A DNA stretch of 64,000 bases from Hirundichthys speculiger (lineage: Eukaryota > Chordata > Actinopteri > Beloniformes > Exocoetidae). The notes under the pieces were generated by a model. That model was not told where the DNA came from. It ran no database searches and saw only the letters and a program-made list of their open reading frames with translations. A program made the translations under genes and the position numbers. Location of the stretch: assembly GCA_018398805.1 (NCBI GenBank), contig JAGFBZ010002311.1, positions 1 through 64,000 on the forward strand. The letters are read 5' to 3'. Of this stretch, positions 26,801-38,465 are shown piece after piece. Each line of letters starts with the position of its first letter. Position 1 is the first letter of the stretch.

Positions 26801-28542
26801 AACACTTTTTACAATATTGCCTGAAAACCTTTTCACATTCCCATTGCACCCACTGAAATAAAATGTTTGCAAAAAAAACTAAACATTTTGGTCCAGTCTA
26901 GAAGGTATAATCAGAGAAAAACTCTGACCAATCAAAAAAGTGATCATCACTATTTTGATTGGCTGCCTAATACGTCCATCAAATATCACCCCTCCCTCCC
27001 TCCCTATGGTTCATGCAGTCGTGAATCATGTGAAGGCGTGGTTTCGAGTGGTGAGCTGAAGAGGAGGAGGCGGAGCCTTTGGGAGGAGGGAGGGAGTGTA
27101 TATTTTCAAAATCTCACTTGAGTTGGATTGCTGGAACCGTTTTTCAAACAACACCTACTCCACCTTTAAGAGTCTGGTATAGATCCAACAACCTAAAACA
27201 ACAAAGAGGCTGCACCAGTTTTTATGTTGGTGTTCTTGAAGGACAAATACAAATTTCAGAAAAGTCCAACACAAAACAGCTTGAGTTATCTCTGACTCCT
27301 AATATGCTTTAAAGCCTCTATAATTTGTATTGTCTTTCACATCAATAATGACAAACAATATTGATTGTTTTTTTAAGGGATTAATGCAACAAGAAGGCAA
27401 GTTTAAGATAGTAATATGTTTTATTGTTTTACTAATAAATATCCCACATTTTTGGGGGTGTCATTCCATTTCAAATTAAATTCAAATTTTCTCTCATCCA
27501 CAGTAAGACAATGTAGTGAAATGCTTTAAGCAACTTCCCCTTGTTATATCAAAGGGTTAGAAGTAGAATTAAAATAAAATATACATCAAAATAAGGTGAT
27601 ACATGAAATAAAAGTGACAGTTCCAATTAGTGATAATGAACATAGCATAGTAAAATAATATATTTAGACAAACATGATGTGCTCTCTCCAAGGTGCTGGA
27701 TCCAGAACTCACACAATTTCCAACCAAATATGGCGAATTGAATCCAGACAAACACTCTTTTTTTTTGTCAGTCTAATGGCATTTCAGCTGGTCAGCATCA
27801 TCTGTTTAAAAAAGAACAAACCAAAAAACCATCAGCACTAAAATCACTTTCCTCTAAACCGTGACATCAACTTTCTATTCCTTCAGATTCTTCATATAAC
27901 TCAATAGAGAAAACAAAGGTTTGGATTGATTAATTTCATGTTAAAGTAAAAAGCAGCAGCGTCAGGAGTTGAGTATGATTTGTAAAACCATCCTGCATCA
28001 TTGTAAATCTGTTATCTCAAATCTAACAGACAAAATACTGTACCTCAAACATGTGAAAATGTTAAATCTGTTTTTTTTTTCGTGCCACCTCAGAGTAACG
28101 TCATAAAATTCAGCTCTGTAGTTCTCGTCACTGATAACATACTTCCTCCCCAGCTGTCTTCCATTTTTCATTTCATTTATTTAACTTTTATTTTTTTAAA
28201 TGTTATTCTTCAGGGAGAGGGGAAGGTGAAAAAGGTGCCTCTGGTCCCAGGTCAGCTGTTATGTTTGGAACATGCTGTCCAGCAGGAATACTTCCCACAG
28301 CACCACGCCTCTCTGCTGCACATATTCCTGTCCAGGTGGGAATGTTTAAAAAAATAAAATAAAATCATAGGACAAAGACCTTGATTAATTTATTGTAAAA
28401 TGAAATGCAGTGGGATTTTGGTCCAACACAATGTGCATTTGTGTGTTAAATTTTCAGAAAGGGTGAATCTCTTCAGTCATGCAGCAGCGCCAGAGAGAGA
28501 CTGAGCTCTGCTCTGGAGAAGAAATGCCACGGCCAGTTCTGA
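20831..28542 (+). CDS. rangap1: Ran GTPase-activating protein 1
   Basis: Fifteen coding exons: 20831-20942, 21051-21178, 21940-21999, 22203-22382, 22464-22598, 23132-23290, 23379-23492, 23583-23682, 23897-23981, 25101-25266, 25448-25531, 26338-26440, 26645-26733, 28214-28335, 28458-28542. They total 1722 bases and give 573 residues, all in phase (human about 587). Leucine-rich repeats fill the N-terminal two thirds, including SDMFTGRLR with the conserved catalytic-type arginine and [11 protein letters not shown]. An acidic Asp/Glu run follows (exon 25101-25266), shorter than the mammalian one. The C-terminal domain keeps a SUMO acceptor-type LKGE (end of exon 26645-26733, start of 28214). Known role: stimulates GTP hydrolysis by Ran, and in vertebrates is anchored to the nuclear pore through SUMO. 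The stop codon lies inside the first unit of a minisatellite. Confidence 0.97.
22816..23065 (+). mobile_element. Rex1-like LINE 3' fragment in a rangap1 intron
   Basis: An (AAT)n tract is followed by sequence translating to [20 protein letters not shown], close to NIMDNPRAPSKQHSDSATD in the larger LINE at 58.6 kb. It ends near GGAGATCCTTCCT, the motif seen again at 59960. So it belongs to the same family as the interrupted LINE in the right part of the window. Confidence 0.65.
24020..24320 (+). repeat. Interspersed retroelement repeat in a rangap1 intron
   Basis: The segments CCATCCATCTACTTCTGCTT, GGCAGCAGCCTAAG, GGAGGCGTCCAGGAGGGACT and GGAATGTAGATCGAT occur in the order known from a widespread teleost LINE-derived repeat (recognised from memory). 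It is truncated and non-coding. Confidence 0.6.
24700..24985 (-). repeat. L2-type LINE 3' tail fragment in a rangap1 intron
   Basis: It begins AAGGCAAGGCAAGTATG, followed by CAATTCAAAGTGATTTACA and CTAAACAGAACTGTTTTCAGC. This pattern is common at the 3' ends of teleost L2-like LINEs. Non-coding. Confidence 0.5.
26771..27169. mobile_element. TTAA-flanked MITE in a rangap1 intron
   Basis: The left end TTAAAGGTGGGGTGGGTGTT and right end AACACCTACTCCACCTTTAA are inverted copies with two mismatches. Both carry TTAA at the border, the target duplication of Kolobok or piggyBac-type elements. About 400 bases, non-coding. Confidence 0.75.
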
Positions 28543-29026
28543 TCCCAGCTCTGATCCCAGTTCTGATCCAGTTCTGATCCCAGCTCTGATCCCAGTTCTG
28601 ATCCCAGCTCTGATCCCAGCTCTGATCCCAGCTCTGATCCCAGCTCTGATCCCAGTTCTGATCCCAGTTCTGATCCCAGTTCTGATCCCAGTTCTGATCC
28701 CAGCTCTGATCCCAGTTCTGATCCCAGCTCTGATCCCAGTTCTGATCCCAGCTCTGATCCCAGTTCTGATCCCAGTTCTGATCCCAGCTCTGATCCCAGC
28801 TCTGATCCCAGTTCTGATCCCAGTTCTGATCCCAGCTCTGATCCCAGCTCTGATCCCAGTTCTGATCCCAGCTCTGATCCCAGCTCTGATCCCAGTTCTG
28901 ATCCCAGTTCTGATCCCAGCTCTGATCCCAGCTCTGATCCCAGCTCTGATCCCAGTTCTGATCCCAGCAGCCTCCCGATCCCAGTTCTGATCCCAGTTCT
29001 GATCCCAGCAGCCTCCCAATCCCAGT
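28537..29026. repeat. 12-bp minisatellite overlapping the rangap1 stop codon
   Basis: There are about 38 tandem copies of two alternating 12-mers, TTCTGATCCCAG and CTCTGATCCCAG, with an 11-base unit near 28563-28573 and two CAGCCTCC interruptions at the far end. The first unit supplies the rangap1 TGA (28540-28542). Twelve is a multiple of three, so reading frames persist through the array. That creates long spurious open frames on the minus strand (GSEL, DQNW and GIRT repeats). Confidence 0.97.
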
Positions 29027-29830
29027 TCCTACACAGACACACATCCTGCTGAATTTATATATACATATAAAATTCTGCTTTCAAAATCATCGGGGGACAC
29101 TTTCCACTTGAACCAGAAACCAATGTAGCCACTATTGTCTTCTTCTGATTTGTATATTTTATGAAAGCATGACAATGATTTTACAGAATGTTTTTTTTTA
29201 TTTTTCTACTTTTGCTTGTGACTTATATTTTTATAGAAAATAGATTCAAATGATAAAAAAATAAACAGCTACATTTCAATTAACCACATGTTTAATGTGT
29301 TTAAAAAGGGAAACCTGATTGTAAAGCTAAAACTGAGCTAACATTTGGGAAAAGCATAGCATAAATAACATACAGGGATTTACAGATTGTTTTTTTTTTT
29401 TTTTCCTGTCAAAACTTGTCACTGTGAGACAGGAACAGTGACTCCAAGAGAATTACAGTCTATAAATCAAAGCTACCACGATGGAATAATTGTTTACGGA
29501 TATGAGAAGTTAAAAAGGGAGGGAAAAAAAAGAAAATAAATCTCCCTACTGCTGCTTAGACGGTCTCGTCGGGTCACAGCACTGTGTGCATTAAACTGCA
29601 GTCCTGCACTGTCAACAGCCTGTAAGGCTCCAGGGCCCTGAATCGCTTTTATTTCATGTTTTTTATTTGAGCCAGAATGAAAATATGCCCTTTTAAGATC
29701 AGTTATCCCATATGGCCTCGTGGCTCTTTGTGTGCTGATGATGTGACGGAGCGTTTCAGGGAAAAGGGATGAAAACCTGCTGTTCTGAACGACATGAGAC
29801 AATAAAACCTTTATCGGGTCAGAATCGTGC
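28543..29830 (+). other. rangap1: rangap1 3' untranslated region with candidate polyadenylation signals
   Basis: After the stop the transcript would run through the minisatellite into AT-rich sequence. AATAAA hexamers occur near 29260 and at 29801-29806 (ACAATAAAACC). No other gene was seen here. Which signal is used cannot be told from sequence. Confidence 0.5.
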
Positions 29831-30129
29831 CTGTTCACCTGTTGACTTGTACTGGATGCTCTGTCTTAAAATATAACCAGTTTCAACAAAGCAGCTTCTG
29901 TGTGTTCTTTGTCTTTTGTTTTCTCATCAACAGTCTTTTATATGCATAAGTGTCATGGAAACCAGGAACAGGCCCTGGGTCTGGCATTAATGATGTGTGT
30001 TTCTCTTGTCAGCCATATTTGGTAACTACAGTAGAATCTGAGCAGTAGTGGGGCTCGTGCAGACTGTAGGAGGAAGAATGCTGTCATGGGTGGCATTGAG
30101 GTGTAAATAACTCCTCACCTTGGCCTGAA

Positions 30130-30321
30130 CTATTTCCTCAGCAGGCTGCAGTGGGCACACTCGAGGTGTGGAAGGTGGGGCTGAGTGTGCTTCAGGAAGT
30201 AGACGTGGATGGAGGGGATCAAGAGTTTATTTTGGATGGGGGACAACCAGGGGGGGAGAGCAGCAGAATCCCCGGGCTTTGGTACCGACCTGCAGCCGGA
30301 CAGAAACCCTGCGGAACCACG
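30130..30321 (+). other. chadl: Candidate non-coding first exon of chadl
   Basis: The chadl ATG at 33679 directly follows an acceptor AG, so an upstream 5' untranslated exon must exist. This G-rich stretch ends at a consensus donor (CCACG|GTGAGTG) after 30321 and is the best candidate seen. The left limit is arbitrary. A second CpG-rich block at 30600-30780 could be an alternative promoter. Confidence 0.35.
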
Positions 30322-33300
30322 GTGAGTGTGTGCGTAAAAACCAATCAACCAAATGCTTGAATGGTAGGATCTTTTTGCATTTACTTATTGGTTACTGCAA
30401 AGTAATAACACGCATTCAGTTATCAATTTTTTAATTTTTTTTAAATTTAATTTTTAGTGGAAACGTTGCTTGTATGTGAGATTTATGTCATTCACACTTG
30501 GACTCAATCACCTCTCTTTATGTATATGAAGTTGCACCATGTTTAAAGATTTAGTGGTGAACTTTACCTTGTAATTTCTGGTTCAAGTATTCGGAACCAG
30601 GAGCAGAACTTTACGCGCCTCCTGCTGCAGGACGCATTTCGGTCCAACACCTGCGGAGAAAGACACTGCGCGTCTTTGTGCGCAGCCGCTGCTCTGCGGT
30701 CCGGACTGTTGATCCCCACGAGGACGCGGACAAACAGTCCACGCGCAGGAAATTCCTCCGTCTCTAGTTTCTTGGCCCCTCTTTTTTTTTCTTTTGGAAA
30801 AAGGGGGTTTTAAGAATAAAACATGGTTCTCTTCTCAGTATCAGCAGTTCATTCAAATTCACGCAAAGTTTGATCATTAAGTCAAAGTTGCGTTACTTAA
30901 ATTTAAATTTCAGGTTCTGTCGTCTTTCTCTGAGGTCCATCTGTGATGGGATTTTAATTTAAGGCACCGCTGCTCTGGTCAACGTTTGTGGGACTTGACG
31001 TTTCAGTGAGGCGCGATTAAGCTTTTCGTGTCCATTCCTGTGGATCAGAACCGTTGATCCCACATGGGAATGTGGTTTTAAGGCATTCCAGTGAACACTG
31101 GAGCAGACCAATCTGACTAAATGGCACTAATCCCCAAAAGAAGGAATAATGGAAGCTTTTTCTTTTCCGATCAAGGTCAAGGTCTTGAAATAAAGTAAAA
31201 TTTGACATGAATTATTGTAATTATTATTACATATTAAACACATTCACCAACTAATGTATATATGCATTTTTATCTTGTAGCAGATTTTTTTTTTTTTTTT
31301 TGTGCTAATGTGAAAAGTGAACATGTCCTTCACCAGTCCGCTCTGGCAGTAATTTTTTTTTTTTTTTTTTTTTTTTTTGTGCAAAAGTGTAAGTGATAGT
31401 GTGTCCTTCACCACATCTCTTTGTTGAATCTAAAATACTTTATTAACTCCTGAAACCTTGGTTCTGTCAGAGAGGACTTAAATCACCGACAGTGGAAAAA
31501 AGAAAGAACTGATGTTATAACAGACCGAAATATCATCAATAGTAAAAGTAATAATATTAATAGTAATAATAGTAAATATTATCAATAAGGCAGCACAGGT
31601 CCTACACAGAGGGCCTTTAAATGAATGAAATCTGTTTCAAAGCTGTAAACCAACTCCGTATTTTTTACTAAGACGATTTGCAGTTGTGCAAGAAGCATTC
31701 ACATCCTTTAATTTACTAAATTCATGGAACAATACTGTGGAAATACTGCACTGCAAATTAATTTTAAAAAACATACAGAAGAAAATATATAGATGTATTA
31801 TCATAATGCATTTGATTCCTATAACAGAAGTAAGAGTTATTCTGAAAGAAAAGGAGCTGAAATGTAACTAGATGACATTATTTGTTGTTTATTGTTGCTC
31901 AAATTAACATTGTAATAAATGAAATAGTATTTTTATACTTTGCTTGGAATCCTTGTAGACATGTGATCTGGAAGCCACTGGAAAAAAAAAAAAAAGATGG
32001 CTTTTCTCCCATGAGTCTCCAGCTGTTTGTGAGACTTTCTGCTTTAGTTTTTGCTTCATCTAATAAAATACATCTCAGACTGAGACGGTGCGTAACGCCA
32101 CACCTGTGCCAGTTAACTTTGCTATATTTAGATAGATGTGAGTCATCTGTCACTTCATCAGTAAACGCTGGTAACCCACTGGTGACAGAAGCCATGTGTG
32201 CCCGTGCCATCAAGGTGTGTCCTCAGGTGGAGCTGCATACCTCCGATCATGAGCTGTTTGTATGTCTACTCCATATTTATTTATCCTGTTAATCTGGTTC
32301 AAGATGATCTCAGTTTCATGTCTCTGAAGAACTATCTTTCAAGTTCTTTCTGGCTTTTTAATATTTGTTATAGGCCTTTCTGTTATTGCAAAACATTTCG
32401 CTCCCTGAGGTAAACCCTCTGTACTTGTGAGGTCTTCGAAATATTGGGGATATGAATGAAAAACTATAAGAAAGAAAAGAGGAGAACTCAAACTAGATTA
32501 AAAAACTTGAAACATTCAATGCAAATAACCAAACAGAAGAAACCCAGAGGGAATTAAGAAGAAATGAGGTTCAACTAAACAAGATAATAAAGAATAATAG
32601 AATAAAGAATAATAAATCAGGACTCATCAAATAAAAAAAAAAAGAAACAAAGAAAAAGCAATGATTGCTTGGGCTTCTTCATCCCATCATCTCCCTCACT
32701 TTACCTGCTGGGGGTTTTATCAGAATTTTATCTGGATACAACTAAGAATAAACTTGTCACAGCCCTATTACCATTAAAAAAAGAAAAAGCAATATCTTCA
32801 TCAGCTGGAAATCAAGGAACACTTATCTCTACACCACACATACTCCACACAACACATCATCACTGTCTGTCTCATCCCTTTGTGCTCCTCTGTCAGTGAC
32901 AAAATCAGAGTTTTAGGAGTTAAAGCATGTTAGATTATGCTGTCAAAGAGGCCACACTCACTGTCACCTACACATATGCACAGGAAATATATGCAACAAA
33001 ACAGTTGTTTGAAAAAAAAAAAGTAAAGAACAAAGAATAATAATAATGTGTTCCTCCTGAAAAGTCTTCAAATAGTTGGATGCTGTGAATGTTTTTTTTT
33101 TTCTGCTTCGTATAAGATCCTATTGAACAGAGTTGAACCGGTGCATCTTTGGCAGATTGGTGATTTAAAATGTAACCCTGGAGTAAAGTGTGAACATGTG
33201 ATGGAGCCCATCCTGGCTGAGAGAGCCATCAGACCCCTGTGATGGAGCAGCTGGAGGTGATGGATGGATTAAAAAGCTGTAAATCTGTCCTCCAACTGCA

Positions 33301-33678
33301 ATGTGAACACTCAAATTAAAGGTGCTTGGTCGGGAACCAGCTTTATGAAATGGGGTGTATTCTTGTCAGCGAGGCAGCAGATTTAAAGGTTCAACGAGAT
33401 ATTATATAAGAAGATTAATCACCAGAGAAATAAGAACAATTATTAAAGAGACAGGACCCTTTCCGACAAATATAAAAGATCGTAGATGTGAAGCAGTGTG
33501 CCTTTACTGAGGATCATGTTGCAGAAATATCAAAACAGGAAGCAGTTGGGGAATTTGGCTCTTGTACATTTTCCTTTGTTCCTTTTCATCAGCACCACAA
33601 TAACAAACCATCAGCTGTGATCCGTCACTACAGATCCTGACTAATATTTGACGTTGGTGCTGTTATTTTCCATTTCAG
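30322..33678. other. Putative first intron of chadl
   Basis: Apart from a CpG-rich block (30600-30780) the stretch is AT-rich. It has two long T-runs (31288-31302 and 31353-31378) inside a repeat related to 61985-62085, and A/T-rich filler with no recognisable coding sequence. The acceptor is at 33677-33678. Confidence 0.5.
31257..31410. repeat. Dispersed repeat, related inversely to 61985-62085
   Basis: Segments ATCTTGTAGCAGA, TGTCCTTCACCAGTCC and CTCTGGCAGTAA recur as their reverse complements at 61985-62085. A second partial unit (GTGTCCTTCACCA) follows at about 31397-31410 after a T-run. The element family is unknown to me. Confidence 0.6.
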
Positions 33679-36600
33679 ATGCACTCTCTGCCGTTTCCTC
33701 ACCCCCCCTGGGCGCCGCTGCTGAGCCTGCTGCTCCTCCTCCCCCCTGCAGCGCACGCGGCAAAGTGTCCGAAGCAGTGCGTCTGTGACCAGATCCAGCT
33801 CACGGTGGCCTGCGTCAACAAGAACCTGACCCAAGTTCCTCCCACTGTTGATGAGGTTTCACACACATAACAGCATCACAGCAGCAGCCTTTCCACTAAA
33901 TCCAAGCTTTGATGATTATATTGTCCTCCATCTAATACTGTGTCTCCTCTCTTCATAGATCACAGTGAAATTGGATCTTCGAGGTAATGACATCCAGGAA
34001 CTTCCCACCGGGGCCTTCAAACACACTCCCTACCTGACTCACCTGTCCCTTCAGCGGAGTAAGATCCACAAAGTGAAGGAAGGGGCTTTCCGCGGCCTCG
34101 GCCGCCTGGTCTTCCTCAACCTGGCCAACAACAACATTGAGATTCTCTACCAGGTGATCACCTGCTTGCAAGTCCAGTTTGCTGCAACCGTCACGCCTCC
34201 TTTTGTCACCACAGCTGAATAGTTCCCATAGTGTGCTTTTCTTGAGTCCAGGAGTCATTCGATGGCCTGTCCTCGCTGAAGCAGCTGATGATCGACCACA
34301 ACCGCGTGGAAGAGATCCAGCCTGGAGCTTTCACTCAGCTGGGCTTCCTCAACCTCCTCTCCATCACACACAACCAGCTGGTCTACATACCCAACCTGGC
34401 CTTCCAGGTACACAAGCGACAGCAAATGTGCAGAAATTAATCAAAATGTACAACTGTAAACACCGTTCAGACATGCACGGAAAAGTCCCTCTGTTCTTGA
34501 AGAGCTTGTGACGTAGACAAACTTTCCTCCTCTCAGGGTTTGCAGAACATCAAGTGGCTTCGTCTCAGTCACAACTCACTAAACTACGTGGACATAGAGG
34601 CCTTTGCTGGTCTGTTTACACTCAACCGACTCAGTCTGGACCACAATGAGCTGCAGTTTTTCCCCACAGAAACCATGTCAAGGTGAGGTTCCTTGCCTTA
34701 CAGGTGGTCTCTCACACTTTAAAACTGTACAGTTTTACTTACGTAGTACCATTGACAGAAACATTTTAATGTTGCATCCACAAAGTTCTTGATGATCAGA
34801 AAAAAATCTTCCTACCCTCAGACTGTCCGAGCTGACCCGTCTCGATCTGGGCTACAACCCCATGACGTACCTGGGAGAGGACGCAGTGTCCATGGCCAAG
34901 CTGACCCACCTCTTCCTGGACCACATGTCTTTGCAGGACCTGGCCAACACAGCTGTTTCTAAATCCCCCAACCTCATCCACTTGGACATCAGTCACAACC
35001 AGCTACGCGTCATCCAGCCCTTCTCCGAAGGCTCGCCCAAGCTGGCACGCCTCAACCTGGCAGGGAACCCCATCTACTGCAACTGCTACCTGCGTCCGCT
35101 CAGGTACGGCAGACCTTTGTGAAATACGCTCATGGCTTTTTGGCAGTCACAAAGGGGCTTCTCACCGGTTTCATCTCTCCGCCCACCCCCTACCACGCTG
35201 CAGAGAGTGGGCGATCCGTCGCAAGGTGAAGCTGATGGGGACATGTGGAACACCGGCCCATCTGTCAGGAGAGAGCCTGCAGGCCGTTTACCCTTCACAG
35301 CTGCGCTGCCAGAGCCAGGAGGCCATGCTGAAGGCAGAGCTGGAGGAGGCAGCCAGGTTCACGCCGCCGCCAACTGAAAACCCGGAGAAGAAGATCAAAT
35401 GTCCGGCCAACTGCATCTGTGAGGTGAGTGGGCTGTACGAGGAGGACTGGAAGGGGTTTCTGATTTACATTTATGATGCCCTGACTGTCATCCGATATGC
35501 AGCTTGGCTTTATTGCCTGGTTCTGTGCTTTCCTTCTTTGTAAGAGTAATGTAAGAGCAGGACTGTCACTCCTCTGGGGTTTTTGCTGTGCCTTTCTCTG
35601 CTCTGGCTCCCTCCAGTCATTCCAACTAAAGTCGACAGGATCACCACTCGTGTTGCCATCATTGTTGATCTGTTCCTTGTTGGGCTGACGGGAACATGGC
35701 CTGGAATTTCTTAAGAGGTTAAGCGCGTCAACATTCTTCCCCGTTTTGTCCTTCCCCTTGCGCTAAATCAGTGTCTTCCGAATCAGTGGGAGTTTTGAGA
35801 GGTCGCTTTCAAAATTGGAAGTTTATGCATCTTCCAAAAGTCCCAGTGCAGCGGTAGCGACCGGTTTCAACTGGAGCTATCACGTAGTGCAGCCGTTCCC
35901 AAACTTCAGAATCCCATGGCCCAATTTGAAATGTAAAAAATCTCTGCGGCCCACCGAAACTTATGATCACAACTGTGATCAACATACAAGACTAGAAGCT
36001 CCGTTCTGATATCAGTCTAAGAGGTCAACAAATACGGTGACACTTGTTATTGTTTTTAATTACCTCTCATGGCCCATCTGCAGTACCACGACGGCCCACC
36101 AGGGGGCCCACGGCCCACACTTTGGGAATCACCAAGTAGTGGATACAATTTTCTCAATACTCGGGTAGTCCCTATTTAAAACATGAGAAATCAAAAGAAA
36201 AATGTCACCCTCATGTCTGTATGCTAAAGATAAAGCTAAAAAAAAAAAAAAAAAAAACTACTTACTAACAACCCTGAATGTTACTGAATAAAACAAAATG
36301 TCTGTATTTTTCTGGACTGAAACAGTTTTTTTTGTTTTTTAGCCTGTTTGTTACTTCCTGTAGATTTGTTATTACTGTGAAGCTGATAATTTATTCCTTT
36401 TTTAGTACTGAAATTTTGGGCAGAGCCAGAGCGACCAAGTTAAAAGAAAAGTTGCTGATTGAAGCTCCACATTTGAATGAGGATCATTAAAAATCCTTAA
36501 CTCCTGGGTAGAAACTGACAATAAATTAAATCCTGACAGAAATATGTTATTGAGACTCATTAGCAAACAGCGCACAACGTTTTAATTTTGTATAACCAGG

Positions 36601-38465
36601 AGTTTGTTGCTGCTGCCTTAATAAATGTGGTATGACCAGTAGTTTAAAGCTGTCCACTTTCAATTGATGTTGTGCTGGCTGACATTATTGAGTTATGCTG
36701 CTAACTTAAAGGCACTGTAAGCAATTTCTGGATGATGTCATGTCTGTTGATAGTCGAATGAAATATCAACAAGGAATGAGGAACAAGGAAAGACGTTCAC
36801 AAAGTGCGATGTGGGGTCATGCATGGACATTTGCTACAAGAAAATTTGGAGAAACAAGTGTGTTACTCGTATTTTATAAAATAGTTTGAATATTAATTTT
36901 TTGTGGGTGTCCCGGTCTTCTGTGTCCACTCTTATTTCCATCACCTCACGTCTACAGGTGGAGACGCACCACTCTTCCTGTGAGAACCGCGGCCACACCA
37001 AAGTGCCTCGAGGTTTCTCTCCCGACACGCGTCTCCTTGACCTGCGTGGCAACCGCTTCCATTACATCGCCAGCAACAGCTTCCCTGGCGTCGCCCAGGT
37101 GGTGTCTCTGCATCTGCAGCGCTGCAAGATCGTGGAGGTGGAGGGAGGGGCTTTCAGTGGCATGAAGGGACTGATATACCTGTACCTGTCTGAGAATGAC
37201 CTCACTTCCCTCAGTCCTGATGCCTTTAAAGGTTTAAAAAAAAAAAGAAAGAAAATTACCTTTTTGTAGAAAGTCTGATTTCTTTTCCAAGTGTGTTTTT
37301 GTCGTCTAAATCCATAGGTCTCCCTCAGTTGACGTACCTCCACCTGGAGAAAAACCGGTTTGCCGATTTCCCCAAAGGAGCCTTCAAACTGGTGCCCAGT
37401 CTGCTGGCACTTCACTTGGAGAACAACACCATCTCCAGACTGGAGCCGGGCATCACGACCGGGGCTGAGGGTCTCAGAGCCCTTTATCTCACCGGGAACG
37501 CCATCGAGCATGTGTCACCCAGGGCTCTGGATCACGCCAACGACCTTGACACCCTCCATCTGGGGGGAAACAAGTTGAAAGAGGTGCCCACTGAAGCGCT
37601 CAGCAAGGCAGCGAACATCAGGGACCTCAGGCTGTCTGGTAACACGGTCCGGTGGGTCGGGCCGAAGGCTTTCCAGGCTCTGGAGACGTCACTGAAGGAG
37701 TTATATCTGGATAACATGGGGCTAGAGAGAGTAAGTAGGGTATATAAATCCCAAAATTCTATAAATCCTCTATCTGAGTTAATCTCTCTCATTCCAGATG
37801 TCGCCGAACGCCCTGGAAGGTCTGGGACCGGGGCTGAGGAGTTTGTTCTTGGAGGGCAACCAGCTAGAGGAAGTGCCTGACCTCCAACCGTTTACATCTC
37901 TGGAGGTCATCAACCTGGCTGACAACCCTCTCATGTGTGACTGCCCTCTACTGCCACTACGCCTGTATGACACCTTTATATTCAGACACCTCCTCATATG
38001 GCCACACTAAAACTTAAAAAATAATCTTTAGGCGAGAATGAAGTTCTTAAAACTCCAATTTAAACTGACATCCTGTTTTTATTTGTGACAGTTCTTTTAA
38101 AAGCTCAGATGCTACTAACACAGTAGTTAACATTTGAATTACTCTGTCCGGGAACCTTAAAATAATCAGTTATTTCCTGTTCATCCAGGTGGATTGAGAA
38201 AGTTAATCTCAAGGTACGAGCCACATGTGCCAATCCTCCTGAACTGACCGGTCAACAGGTCAGGGACGTCCATATTTTCAAGGCCTGTCCTGGTGGAGAG
38301 AGTCTCCCAGCCCCACCTACTGGCACCCCAAAGCCAGCCAAGGCACCGAAGGCTACCAAACGCAAACCAGGGCAACCGGTGCACGGCCTGCAGCGGGCGA
38401 AAATGTTGAAAGCCAGATCGCAGCTACAAGGAAATCAGAACACAAAACAGGGAGCTAACGAATAA
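33679..38465 (+). CDS. chadl: Chondroadherin-like protein (secreted leucine-rich-repeat matrix protein)
   Basis: Ten coding exons: 33679-33855, 33959-34153, 34252-34407, 34537-34682, 34822-35103, 35204-35423, 36958-37231, 37318-37730, 37798-37964, 38189-38465. They total 2307 bases and give 768 residues, all in phase (human about 762). A signal peptide (hydrophobic LLSLLLLLPPAAHA) precedes a CPKQCVCD cysteine cap. The first LRR array closes with NPIYCNCYLRPL. A second cap (CPANCICE) starts the second LRR array, which ends NPLMCDCPLLPL. A basic tail follows (KPAKAPKATKRKPG). This double-array layout is the CHADL signature. Known role: a small leucine-rich extracellular protein that binds collagen in cartilage. 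The ATG lies immediately after a splice acceptor, so an upstream leader exon is implied. Confidence 0.96.
35890..36133. mobile_element. Non-autonomous hAT element in a chadl intron
   Basis: The left end CAGCCGTTCCCAAACTT and right end CTTTGGGAATCACC are inverted, of the Charlie/hAT type. They are flanked by an 8-base target duplication with one mismatch (ACGTAGTG at 35882-35889, AAGTAGTG at 36134-36141). Internal GGCCCACC motifs; non-coding. Confidence 0.75.

Noticed and set aside
28537..29026. Regular repeat array resembling a CRISPR
   Set aside because: Units are directly adjacent with no spacers, in a vertebrate genome; it is a minisatellite.
28454..29044. Three long overlapping minus-strand open frames of GSEL, DQNW/DQSW and GIRT/GIRA repeats
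   Set aside because: They are products of a 12-base tandem repeat without stops on that strand, not genes; there is no start context, domain or splice support.
37062..37511. 149-codon minus-strand open frame opposite chadl
   Set aside because: Antisense shadow of leucine-rich-repeat exons; the plus strand gives a complete in-phase protein.
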